Positions 25,699-32,702 of a stretch of 32,702 nucleotides of DNA are shown piece after piece; the first letter of the stretch is position 1, and the number at the start of each line of letters is the position of its first letter. The translations under genes were made by a program, and so were the position numbers. The stretch covers positions 1 through 32,702 of the forward strand of contig JAJQEJ010000027.1 of assembly GCA_021201735.1 (NCBI GenBank), in the 5' to 3' direction. The notes below the pieces were generated by a model that was not told the DNA's origin, ran no database searches, and saw only the letters and a list, made by a program, of their open reading frames with translations. Source of the DNA: Oscillospiraceae bacterium (GTDB lineage: Bacteria > Bacillota > Clostridia > Oscillospirales > Oscillospiraceae).

Positions 25699-27257
25699 TG
25701 CGGCGGCTGCTTCTCTTGGCGCTTGCGGCGGCCCTCTGCGCGGGCATGACGGGCTGCGGGGAGACGGAATCCGCACCGGAGAGTACGCCGGAGAGCACCG
25801 CTACGGCGGCGCCTTTGGTACAGACCGCATCCGTCCCATTTGTACTGCCTTATGTACCCTCGGCGGATTTTTCGCCCCTAACAGGGGAAAATACAATCAA
25901 TCTCGCGCTCGGGGGACTGATCTACGAGGGGCTTTTTACCATAAGCCCAACCTTTGATGCCGAGTTGACGCTCTGCCGGGAATATAGCGTGAGTGAGGAT
26001 GGCCTCACATGGCACTTTCTGCTCAAAAGCACGACCTTTTCCGATGGGACGTCGCTCACCGCCGCCGACGTGGTGTCATCGCTGAACACGGCGCGGCAGA
26101 GTACGCGGTACAAGGCGCGGCTCTCCGGGGTGAAGGACGTCACGGCGTCGGCGGACGGCGGGGTGGACGTCACCCTTGCGTCGCAAAACGGCGGACTGCC
26201 CCAGCTTTTGGATGTCCCCATCGTGCGCGAGAGCGGCGATCCAACTCTCCCCCTCGGCACAGGCGCGTATGTCATGCGGACGGAGGGCGAGGAGAGAAGA
26301 CTTGTCCGCCGGGAGGGGAGAGAGGAGGGGCTTGCCGAAATCCCGCTCTACGCGGTGGAGGGGGACTCTATGCTCCTCAGCGCGGTGGAGGGGGGCGAGG
26401 TTTCCCTCGTGCAGACCGACCCCGCCGCGACCGGCGCGCTACGCTTTTCGGGCAAGCTGGATAGCTGTGACTTTTCTACGAGCGTGATGGTCTATGTAGG
26501 CTTTCAGACACAGAAGGGACTGTGCAAGGATACAGAACTGCGCGTGGCGCTCCAGCGCGGGTGTGACCGCGACTCCATCGCAAGCGCCCTCCTCTCGCGG
26601 CACGCCCAGTCGGCGGCCCTGCCGGCGTCCCCAGCGTCCGATCTCTACGACAGTACGCTCGCGCAGTCGCTCGCGTATGCGCCCGGCGACGTGGGGGAGG
26701 CGCTGGATGCACTCGGTTGGGTGATGGGGGACGACGGCGTGCGCGTCAAGGGGAAGCAGAAGCTCACCCTCACGCTGCTCGTGAGCAGTGAAAACAGCAC
26801 GCGCGTCTCGGTGGCCGAGCGCCTCGCGTCCGACTTCCAGAGTATGGGCGTGGGGGTGACGGTGCAGGAGGCGGAATGGGACGAATTTCTCACCCTCGTG
26901 AAGAAGGGGAGCTTTGACCTCTATCTCGCCGAGACGCAGATGACGGCGGATTTTGATCCCGGGGCGCTGGTACTCAGCGGCGGCGCGCTCAACTACGGCG
27001 GCTACGCCGATGCGGAGGTAAAAGAGTTGACGGCGGCACTGCGCGCGGCGCAGGGTGAGGCGCGCCCCGCCGCCGCGCAGGCGCTTTATGCAGGCCTTGC
27101 GGAGAATCCGCCCATGGTGGTGCTGTGCTTTCGCAACTGGTCGCTGCTGACGAAGCGCGGGCAGATTACGCGCCTCACCCCCAGCCAGGGGAATTATTTC
27201 TATCACTTCTCCGATTGGATCATCCAAACGGAAAAAGAAATTGTGGAGGATGGTTAA
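25695..27257 (+). CDS. Peptide/nickel-type ABC transporter substrate-binding lipoprotein (family 5)
   Basis: This 520-residue lipoprotein has a signal peptide with a hydrophobic stretch (5-16) and a lipobox ending MTGC (Cys21), followed by a Ser/Thr/Pro-rich linker. The rest matches the OppA-like family 5 of solute-binding proteins (SEDGLTWHFLLKSTTFSDGT, then LRVALQRGCDRDSIASALL). No permease or ATPase gene is adjacent; it sits inside a purine and secretion operon, so it is an orphan. It may serve a transporter encoded elsewhere. The ATG at 25695 overlaps the pgeF stop and ends directly against the purL start (TAAATG). Confidence 0.9.
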   Translation: MMRRLLLLALAAALCAGMTGCGETESAPESTPESTATAAPLVQTASVPFVLPYVPSADFSPLTGENTINLALGGLIYEGLFTISPTFDAELTLCREYSVSEDGLTWHFLLKSTTFSDGTSLTAADVVSSLNTARQSTRYKARLSGVKDVTASADGGVDVTLASQNGGLPQLLDVPIVRESGDPTLPLGTGAYVMRTEGEERRLVRREGREEGLAEIPLYAVEGDSMLLSAVEGGEVSLVQTDPAATGALRFSGKLDSCDFSTSVMVYVGFQTQKGLCKDTELRVALQRGCDRDSIASALLSRHAQSAALPASPASDLYDSTLAQSLAYAPGDVGEALDALGWVMGDDGVRVKGKQKLTLTLLVSSENSTRVSVAERLASDFQSMGVGVTVQEAEWDEFLTLVKKGSFDLYLAETQMTADFDPGALVLSGGALNYGGYADAEVKELTAALRAAQGEARPAAAQALYAGLAENPPMVVLCFRNWSLLTKRGQITRLTPSQGNYFYHFSDWIIQTEKEIVEDG

Positions 27258-30200
27258 ATGAGTCAGGTATTTCGCTGTTATGTGGAGAAAAAGCAGGGGT
27301 TCGACGTGGACGCGCAGGGCGTTTATAAAGAATGTAAGGAGCTGCTCGGCATCGGCGGCATCACCGGCGTGCGCCTGCTGCGCCGGTACGATCTGGAGGG
27401 GCTGGACGAGAAGACCTATCAGGCGGCGCGCGGGACGGTGCTCAGTGAGCCGCAGGTGGACGACCTGTATGACGACGCCCTGCCCGACATCCAGGAACCA
27501 CACAGCGTGCTCGCCATTGAGCCGCTGCCCGGGCAGTACGACCAGCGCGCGGACTCCTGCGCGCAGTGCATCCAGATGATGACGGGGGGGACGCGCCCTG
27601 CCGTGCGCACGGCGAATATCTACGTGCTGGAGGGGGCGCTGACGGCGGAGGACGTGGACGCGGCGCGCGCCTATCTCCTCAACCCCGTGGATTCCCGCGC
27701 GGCGCAGATGGACAAACCGGATACGCTCGCGGTGGAAGCGCCCGAACCTGCGCCGGTGCAGAAGGTCGAGGGCTTTTGCAAGATGAAGGAGGGGGCGCTG
27801 CGTGAACTGCGCGGCGAATACCGCCTTGCCATGGACGTGGCCGATCTGCGCTTTTTGCAGCAATATTTTAAGGAGGAGGAAAAGCGCGACCCGACGGTGA
27901 CGGAGCTGCGTGTGGTGGATACCTACTGGTCCGACCACTGCCGCCACACCACGTTTCTCACCCGTATTGACGCGCTCACCACCGACGACCGCGAGGTTGA
28001 CCAGACCTACCGGGGCTATCTGTCCCTCCGGCAGGAGATCTACGGCCCCGACGCCGACGAGACGCACCCACAGTGCCTCATGGACATCGCCACCATTGGG
28101 GCGAAGGTGCTCAAGCGGCGCGGCCTGCTGCCCGATCTGGACGAGTCCGACGAGGTCAACGCCTGCTCCGTCAAGGTGCAGGTGGATGTGGACGGTACGC
28201 CGGAGGACTGGCTGCTGATGTTCAAAAACGAGACGCATAACCACCCCACCGAAATTGAACCTTACGGCGGCGCGGCGACCTGCATCGGCGGGGCAATCCG
28301 TGACCCGCTTTCCGGGCGCGCGTATGTCTATCAGGCGATGCGCCTTTCCGGCAGCGGCGACCTGCGCGACCCGATTTCCGAGACGATGGAGGGCAAGCTC
28401 CCCCAGCGGAAGATCGCAACGGAAGCGGCGGCGGGCTACTCCTCCTACGGCAACCAGATCGGCGTGGCGACGGGTATCGTGAATGAGCTCTACCACCGCG
28501 GCTATATCGCAAAGCACATGGAGCTCGGTGCGGTGCTCGGCGCGGCACCCGCATCGCATGTGGTGCGCTTGCAGCCGGAGCCGGGGGATCAGATTCTCCT
28601 GCTCGGCGGGCGTACGGGGCGCGACGGCATCGGCGGGGCCACCGGCTCTTCCAAATCCCACGACAAGCAGTCGCTCGGCAGCATGGCGTCGGAGGTGCAG
28701 AAGGGCAACGCCCCGGAGGAGCGGAAAATCCAGCGCCTGTTCCGCGACCCCGACGTGACGCGGATGATCAAGCGCTGCAACGACTTTGGCGCGGGCGGCG
28801 TGTCGGTCGCCATCGGAGAGCTGGCCGACGGGCTTGCGATCAACCTCGACGCGGTGCGCAAAAAGTACGATGGGCTGGACGGCACCGAGCTCGCCATTTC
28901 GGAAAGTCAGGAGCGCATGGCGGTGGTGGTCGCCCCGGCGGACGCGGAGGAATTCATCGCGGCGGCGGCAAAAGAAAATCTGGAGGCGTATGTGGTCGCG
29001 GAGGTCACCGCGGAGCCCCGCATGGTCATGCGCTGGCGGGGGGAGAAGATTCTGGACCTCTCCCGCGATTTCCTCGACACCAACGGTGCCGCGAAGCACG
29101 CCAAGGCGGATATCCCCTATATCGAGCGCCCCATTGAGGGCTTTCACATCCCCATCCTGCGCGCGAGCGCGGGGGGCGTACACAACGCCTCCCAGCGGGG
29201 GCTTGCGGAGCGCTTTGACTCCACCATCGGCGCGGCGTCGGTGCTGGTGCCCTTTGGGGGCAAATACCAGCGCACCCCCGCGCAGGTCATGGCGGCGACC
29301 CTCCCCGTCGCGCCGGGGAAAAGCACCGACACCTGCTCCGTCATGGCGTGGGGCGGCAACCCCCGCCTGATGGACCGCGACCCCTACGGCGGCGCGTTCG
29401 AGGCGGTGATTGATTCGCTCTGCAAGCTCGTGGCGGCGGGCTGCGATTACAGCAAGGCATACCTCAGCTTTCAGGAGTATTTCCCCCGCATGACCGACGA
29501 CCCCAAGCGCTGGGGCAAGCCCGCGGCGGCGCTGCTCGGCGCGCTCAAGGCGCAGATCGGCCTGCGGGTCGCCGCCATCGGCGGCAAGGACTCCATGTCC
29601 GGCAGCTTTTTAAACCGCGACGTGCCGTCCACCCTCATCTCCTTCGCGGTGGGCACCATGCCCGCCGGGCAGGTGCTTTCACCGGAATTTAAGGAGGCGG
29701 GGCATGTGGTCTACCTCTTTGCCCCCGACCGGAACAGGGGCACCGACGGTGTGCGCGAGATGTGGGACAACTTCCTGCGCTACAACGCAAACGGGCAGGT
29801 GCAGGCGGCCTATGCCCTGGGGAACGGCGGCCTGAGCGAGGGGCTTATCAAAATGTCGCTCGGCAACCGCATCGGCTACGCGGTGAACGCCGAGACGGAG
29901 TCCGATAAATTCTACGGCCCCGAAACCGGCGCGATTCTGGCCGAATGCACCGGCGTGATTGAGGGCGCTACCGCCATCGGCGTCACGACGGAGGACGAGA
30001 TGGTGCGCCTTCCGGGCGACGAGGCCCCCATCGACGAGCTGCTCGCCCTCTCCGAGCGCGCCATGCGTGAGGCGTACCCCACCACCACCGCCGACACCGG
30101 CGCGGTGGAGCAGATCACCTGCGACAAGCGCGCCCCCATCGTCTGCAAGGCGAAGACGGCGCAGCCGCAGGCGGTGATCCCCGTCTTCCCCGGCACAAAC

Positions 30201-30959
30201 TGCGAGTACGATACCGCGTCGGCCTGCATCAAGGCGGGCATTACGCCGGAAATTCTGGTCATCCGCAACCAGACGGCGGACGACCTTGCCCAGTCCTCCG
30301 CGGCGCTCGCGCAGGCGCTCTCTAAGGCGCAGATGCTCATCCTCCCCGGCGGCTTCTCCGGCGGGGACGAGCCGGACGGCGCGGCGAAATTTATCTGCGC
30401 CTTCCTGCGCAACCCAAAGCTCACCGACGCGGTGCACACCCTGCTCCGTAAGCAGGACGGCCTGATTCTGGGCATCTGCAACGGCTTTCAGGCGCTTGTC
30501 AAGCTCGGCCTGCTGCCCTACGGCGAAATCCGCACCGCCGACGCGCAGGCCCCCACCCTCACCTATAACACCATCGGCAGGCACCAGAGCCGCTACGTCA
30601 CCACCCGTGTGGCGTCGGTGCAGTCCCCGTGGATGTTAAAGTGTGAGGTCGGTGAACTGCACACCATCCCCGTCTCACACGGGGAAGGGCGCTTTGTCGC
30701 GCCGGAGGCGGTGCTTGCAAAACTGGCGGAGGGCGGCCAGATCGCCACGCAGTACACGGATTTTGACGGCAATCCCGCCATGGATATCGATGTGAACCCC
30801 AACGGCTCTATGCGCGCCATTGAGGGGATTTTCTCGCCCGACGGGCGCGTGTTCGGCAAGATGGGGCACACCGAGCGCTATGGCCCCTATGTCGCGAAAA
30901 ATATACCGGGGAATAAGTATCAGCCCATCTTTGAGGGCGGGGCACTGTATTTTAAGTAA
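27258..30959 (+). CDS. purL: Phosphoribosylformylglycinamidine synthase, single-chain (PurL fused to glutaminase)
   Basis: A 1,233-residue enzyme that makes FGAM from FGAR, glutamine and ATP, the fourth step of purine synthesis. The N-terminal PurS-like part (1-~150) is followed by the two AIRS-type halves (about 175-960; signature DTYWSDHCRHTTFLT and KNETHNHPTEIEPYGGAATC) and a C-terminal glutaminase (about 975-1230) with the catalytic Cys in GICNGFQALVKLG and His-Glu in VSHGEGRF. The length fits the TIGR01857-type enzyme of Clostridia. The start abuts the stop of the preceding gene. No purine riboswitch can act here because the gene has no leader of its own. Confidence 0.96.
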   Translation: MSQVFRCYVEKKQGFDVDAQGVYKECKELLGIGGITGVRLLRRYDLEGLDEKTYQAARGTVLSEPQVDDLYDDALPDIQEPHSVLAIEPLPGQYDQRADSCAQCIQMMTGGTRPAVRTANIYVLEGALTAEDVDAARAYLLNPVDSRAAQMDKPDTLAVEAPEPAPVQKVEGFCKMKEGALRELRGEYRLAMDVADLRFLQQYFKEEEKRDPTVTELRVVDTYWSDHCRHTTFLTRIDALTTDDREVDQTYRGYLSLRQEIYGPDADETHPQCLMDIATIGAKVLKRRGLLPDLDESDEVNACSVKVQVDVDGTPEDWLLMFKNETHNHPTEIEPYGGAATCIGGAIRDPLSGRAYVYQAMRLSGSGDLRDPISETMEGKLPQRKIATEAAAGYSSYGNQIGVATGIVNELYHRGYIAKHMELGAVLGAAPASHVVRLQPEPGDQILLLGGRTGRDGIGGATGSSKSHDKQSLGSMASEVQKGNAPEERKIQRLFRDPDVTRMIKRCNDFGAGGVSVAIGELADGLAINLDAVRKKYDGLDGTELAISESQERMAVVVAPADAEEFIAAAAKENLEAYVVAEVTAEPRMVMRWRGEKILDLSRDFLDTNGAAKHAKADIPYIERPIEGFHIPILRASAGGVHNASQRGLAERFDSTIGAASVLVPFGGKYQRTPAQVMAATLPVAPGKSTDTCSVMAWGGNPRLMDRDPYGGAFEAVIDSLCKLVAAGCDYSKAYLSFQEYFPRMTDDPKRWGKPAAALLGALKAQIGLRVAAIGGKDSMSGSFLNRDVPSTLISFAVGTMPAGQVLSPEFKEAGHVVYLFAPDRNRGTDGVREMWDNFLRYNANGQVQAAYALGNGGLSEGLIKMSLGNRIGYAVNAETESDKFYGPETGAILAECTGVIEGATAIGVTTEDEMVRLPGDEAPIDELLALSERAMREAYPTTTADTGAVEQITCDKRAPIVCKAKTAQPQAVIPVFPGTNCEYDTASACIKAGITPEILVIRNQTADDLAQSSAALAQALSKAQMLILPGGFSGGDEPDGAAKFICAFLRNPKLTDAVHTLLRKQDGLILGICNGFQALVKLGLLPYGEIRTADAQAPTLTYNTIGRHQSRYVTTRVASVQSPWMLKCEVGELHTIPVSHGEGRFVAPEAVLAKLAEGGQIATQYTDFDGNPAMDIDVNPNGSMRAIEGIFSPDGRVFGKMGHTERYGPYVAKNIPGNKYQPIFEGGALYFK

Positions 30960-30975
30960 ACCTCTGCGCCTTGCG

Positions 30976-31258
30976 GAGGGGGTTCCCCTTGCTCTTTGGG
31001 GGCTTGCCCCCATGTTTCGCCTGCGCGGCGGGCGCACCCCTTTCCGCGTGGAAAGGGGTGGGAAAGACGGTCGGGGGAAGTGTCCCCCGACACCCCCTCA
31101 AGGGCTGGGTGCGTGTCCTCCGGCGGCAAAATGTTCAGCACCCCCATCGCCCTTTGGCCTCTTAAAAACGCCCGGTGCCCTCCCCCGCCCGATACTGCCC
31201 CAAACATGGAAGCCGTTATCAGAGGTGTACCGAGGGGGTTCCCCTTGCCCTTTGGGGG
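30976..31258. repeat. GC-rich repeat pair downstream of purL
   Basis: A 27-base unit (GAGGGGGTTCCCCTTGC followed by a T/C change and CTTTGGGGG) is present at 30976-31002 and 31232-31258 with one difference. The span between holds no credible gene and contains further hairpins (31035-31045 with 31050-31060; 31070-31078 with 31083-31091). This looks like a mobile or REP-type intergenic repeat that accumulates downstream of genes. Confidence 0.8.
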
Positions 31259-31276
31259 CAAGGGGAACCCCCTCGG
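31230..31276. repeat. 21-bp perfect hairpin within the GC-rich repeat
   Basis: 31230-31250 pairs without mismatch with 31256-31276 around a five-base loop. The right edge continues into the 20-base sequence also found at 13027-13046. No T run follows, so it is not a simple terminator. Confidence 0.9.
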
Positions 31277-31300
31277 CAAGAAGCAGAGTCCCCCAATGCT

Positions 31301-31342
31301 AAAGCGCCGGTGTTCCAAACCCATCTGGAACACCGGCGCTTT
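31301..31342. terminator. Bidirectional terminator-like hairpin
   Basis: A perfect 17-bp stem (31301-31317 with 31326-31342) begins and ends with AAA/TTT. It lies between the purL side and the minus-strand HTH gene (stop at 31370) and could end transcripts from both sides, though only three T follow on each side. Confidence 0.6.
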
Positions 31343-31369
31343 GCTTGTATTGGTCATATCAATTGGCAG

Positions 31370-31591
31370 TTAACCTTTCTTAGCCCGTCCGCCCCCTTTT
31401 ACATAGCAGGCGATATCGGAAAGCTCGCAGTCAAGGAGATAACATAGGTCATCCAGTGTGTTGGTAGATACAGACATATTTTTGCGCAGGCGCTGAATTG
31501 TGCTACTGCTAACACCATACTTTTCCCGTAGTGTGTATGTAGTAAATCCTCTCGCTTTCATCGTATCCCATAATGGCGTGTAAATAATCAT
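31370..31591 (-). CDS. Small XRE-type helix-turn-helix regulator, 5' region split by IS630
   Basis: This 73-residue protein starts MIIYTPLWDTMKARGFTTYT, has the turn REKYGVSSSTIQRLRKN and ends in a short basic tail. It belongs to the small Cro/CI-like HTH proteins common in Clostridia. The ATG at 31591 touches the insertion point of the IS element (TA at 31592-31593). Joining the flanks as before insertion gives AGAGAGG, eight bases, ATG, a proper ribosome binding site. In the present arrangement no such site precedes the start, so translation is probably weak. A frame opening at 31639 runs into the IS and is not the native start. Confidence 0.85.
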   Translation of the reverse strand: MIIYTPLWDTMKARGFTTYTLREKYGVSSSTIQRLRKNMSVSTNTLDDLCYLLDCELSDIACYVKGGGRAKKG

Positions 31592-32600
31592 TATAGCAAT
31601 TGAACTTATTACCCGGAATAACCACAGGCGGCAAACCAACCTGAGATATCAGAACTAGAGACGCAGTCAAAGGCATCAGGAATAGCGGCGTGCAGAGAAT
31701 CGACAGTACGAGCTTTCACCATACGCAGATAGGCTTTGATTTTACTCCACATCTGCTCAATAGGATTGAGATCAGGGCTGTATGGTGGAAGATAAAGGAT
31801 AGTCGCCCCGGAAGATGCTACCAGTTCAGCAACGCCAGCCACTTTATGGGAGCGCAGATTATCCATGATTACAATGTCCCCGGGGTGCAGAGAATCAACA
31901 AGGAATTCTCTGAGGTATTCCTTGAAGCGTTCTCCGTTCACCGCGCCTGAGAAGGTTGTGTAAACCCTTTCTCCATTGATGCGGACAGAGGATAGAATCG
32001 TTGTAGACACTCCTGTATTGAGGGGTACCGCATCATTTGCCCTCTTACCTCCCTGTGCTCTGGCATAGAGCCGGGACATGTTCGTGTTTACCCCGCTCTC
32101 ATCGAGAAATACCAGTTTGGATAAATCCATCTCAGGTTGACCATTGACCCAGACATTGCGTTTTTCTACTACGTCCGGTCGATCCCGTTCACTGGCATGT
32201 ATTGTCTTTTTTTATAGTGGTAATTCAACTTATCCCGGATGATACGGCTGAGCGCAGAGATGCTGATCCCAATCTCCAGTTCCTCTATAATTTCTGCCAA
32301 TGTGATGTCACAACGCTCATCTAACAGCGCTCGAAGTTCGGCCAATTTTTCTTCATCCAAAGAAGGCTTCCTTCCATATTGGTGTGGTCGTGGCTGGATA
32401 TCTCCCGTTTCCTTCACGAGTTTGAACAGGTCATAGATTGTACTACGTCCCACGTGATACACGCGGACGATCTCCTCGATTTTCATGCCCTCTTCTCGAG
32501 CCTGCATAATCATTTCTCGCTTCTCTATACTCGTCATTTTCTCACCGCTGTCATTTTCTTCCCATCATACACCATCCGGGTTATTTGTCAAATCGCTATA
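31592..32600 (-). mobile_element. IS630-family insertion sequence (about 1.0 kb)
   Basis: The element is bounded by imperfect terminal inverted repeats: TATAGC and ACCCGGA at the left (31592-31617) match GCTATA and TCCGGGT at the right (32575-32600) in 19 of 26 positions. Both ends carry the TA dinucleotide that IS630 elements duplicate on insertion. It holds one transposase in two overlapping frames. It lies directly upstream of, and splits the leader of, a small HTH gene. Confidence 0.9.
31609..32537 (-). CDS. IS630-family transposase, two frames joined by a -1 shift
   Basis: The first frame (32537 to stop 32169) encodes about 122 residues with a helix-turn-helix (IEEIVRVYHVGRSTIYDLFK) and a second one (GRKPSLDEEKL onward). 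The second frame (to stop 31609) encodes the DDE domain with Asp in VFLDESG, Asp in IVIMDNLRSHK and Glu in NPIEQMWSKIK. A -1 shift at seven A residues on the minus strand (32207-32213) joins LNYHYKKK to TIHASERDRPDVVEKRN and on to the catalytic part, giving about 309 residues, a normal IS630 transposase. The join is seamless and the catalytic residues are intact, so this is probably programmed or transcriptional slippage and not decay. The second frame alone has no ribosome site at 32130. Confidence 0.9.
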
Positions 32601-32626
32601 GAAAAACCTCTCTTGTCTAAAGAAAT

Positions 32627-32656
32627 GGGGGGCGTTGCAAGTGTGCAACACCCCCC
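32627..32656. other. Hairpin upstream of the HTH gene
   Basis: GGGGGG-c-GTTGCA (32627-32639) pairs with TGCAAC-a-CCCCCC (32644-32656), one internal mismatch and a four-base loop. It sits in the native leader of the HTH gene. Confidence 0.7.
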
Positions 32657-32671
32657 AGACCGAAGACAAAG

Positions 32672-32702
32672 CGGGCATCACTGCATCATGCAGCGGTGCC
32701 CG
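32672..32702. other. Hairpin at the right edge of the window
   Basis: A 14-bp stem (one mismatch, one G-T pair) with a three-base loop fills the final 31 bases. Its extent beyond the window is unknown. Confidence 0.6.

Noticed and set aside
27258-27320. Purine riboswitch in front of purL
   Set aside because: The start codon directly follows the preceding stop codon, so there is no room for a leader.
26439-29183. 914-residue minus-strand frame opposite the lipoprotein gene and purL
   Set aside because: Same cause: the plus strand is fully explained by recognised genes; no motif on the minus strand.
30820-31447. Frames on both strands across the GC-rich repeats after purL
   Set aside because: Their proline- and glycine-rich translations follow directly from the repeated G and C runs; no start signals.
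1-32702. CRISPR arrays, rRNA genes and prophage structural genes
   Set aside because: Looked for repeated spacers, rRNA and phage motifs on both strands and saw none.

Overview
The window looks like a chromosome segment from a low-oxygen gut-type member of the Bacillota, class Clostridia, probably near the Oscillospirales. Evidence seen in the sequence: ribosomal protein L27 carries the N-terminal extension that is removed by Prp, and prp lies between the L21 and L27 genes; purL is the long fused form with a PurQ-like glutaminase domain; the housekeeping genes are GC-rich and the accessory left end is visibly AT-richer. The family and order are inference; I could not run a search.

Positions 1 to about 8,770 are accessory. 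A large serine recombinase and a coupled XRE repressor sit at the left edge, followed by the 3' remnant of a GLUG-repeat surface protein. Next come two minus-strand units: a small HTH protein, a LytTR response regulator and a GHKL histidine kinase (promoter with an embedded palindrome), and downstream of them a two-gene bacteriocin-export-type ABC transporter. A gene-poor stretch from 7.5 to 8.5 kb holds a cluster of tight hairpins that resembles a transfer origin, plus remnants. The island ends close to a tRNA-Leu(CAA) gene with its own promoter.

Positions 9,100 to 16,366 form a divergent cyclic-di-GMP signalling locus. On the minus strand a tripartite hybrid histidine kinase precedes an HD-GYP response regulator (degradation). 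On the plus strand a FIST sensor protein precedes a PAS/GAF/PAS/GGDEF diguanylate cyclase (synthesis). An SDR dehydrogenase and a type III pantothenate kinase homologue with a degraded first motif follow, then a separately promoted class I aminotransferase.

Positions 19,331 to 30,959 are core genes: rplU (with an L21-type leader), prp, rpmA, obgE, secA, pgeF, an orphan lipoprotein of the peptide-binding type, and fused purL. Between rpmA and obgE lie overlapping hairpins and a perfect 39-bp direct repeat. After purL a GC-rich repeat region leads to a small HTH gene whose ribosome binding site has been separated from its start codon by an IS630-family element at 31,592 to 32,600. The IS transposase is read in two frames joined by a -1 shift at a run of seven A.
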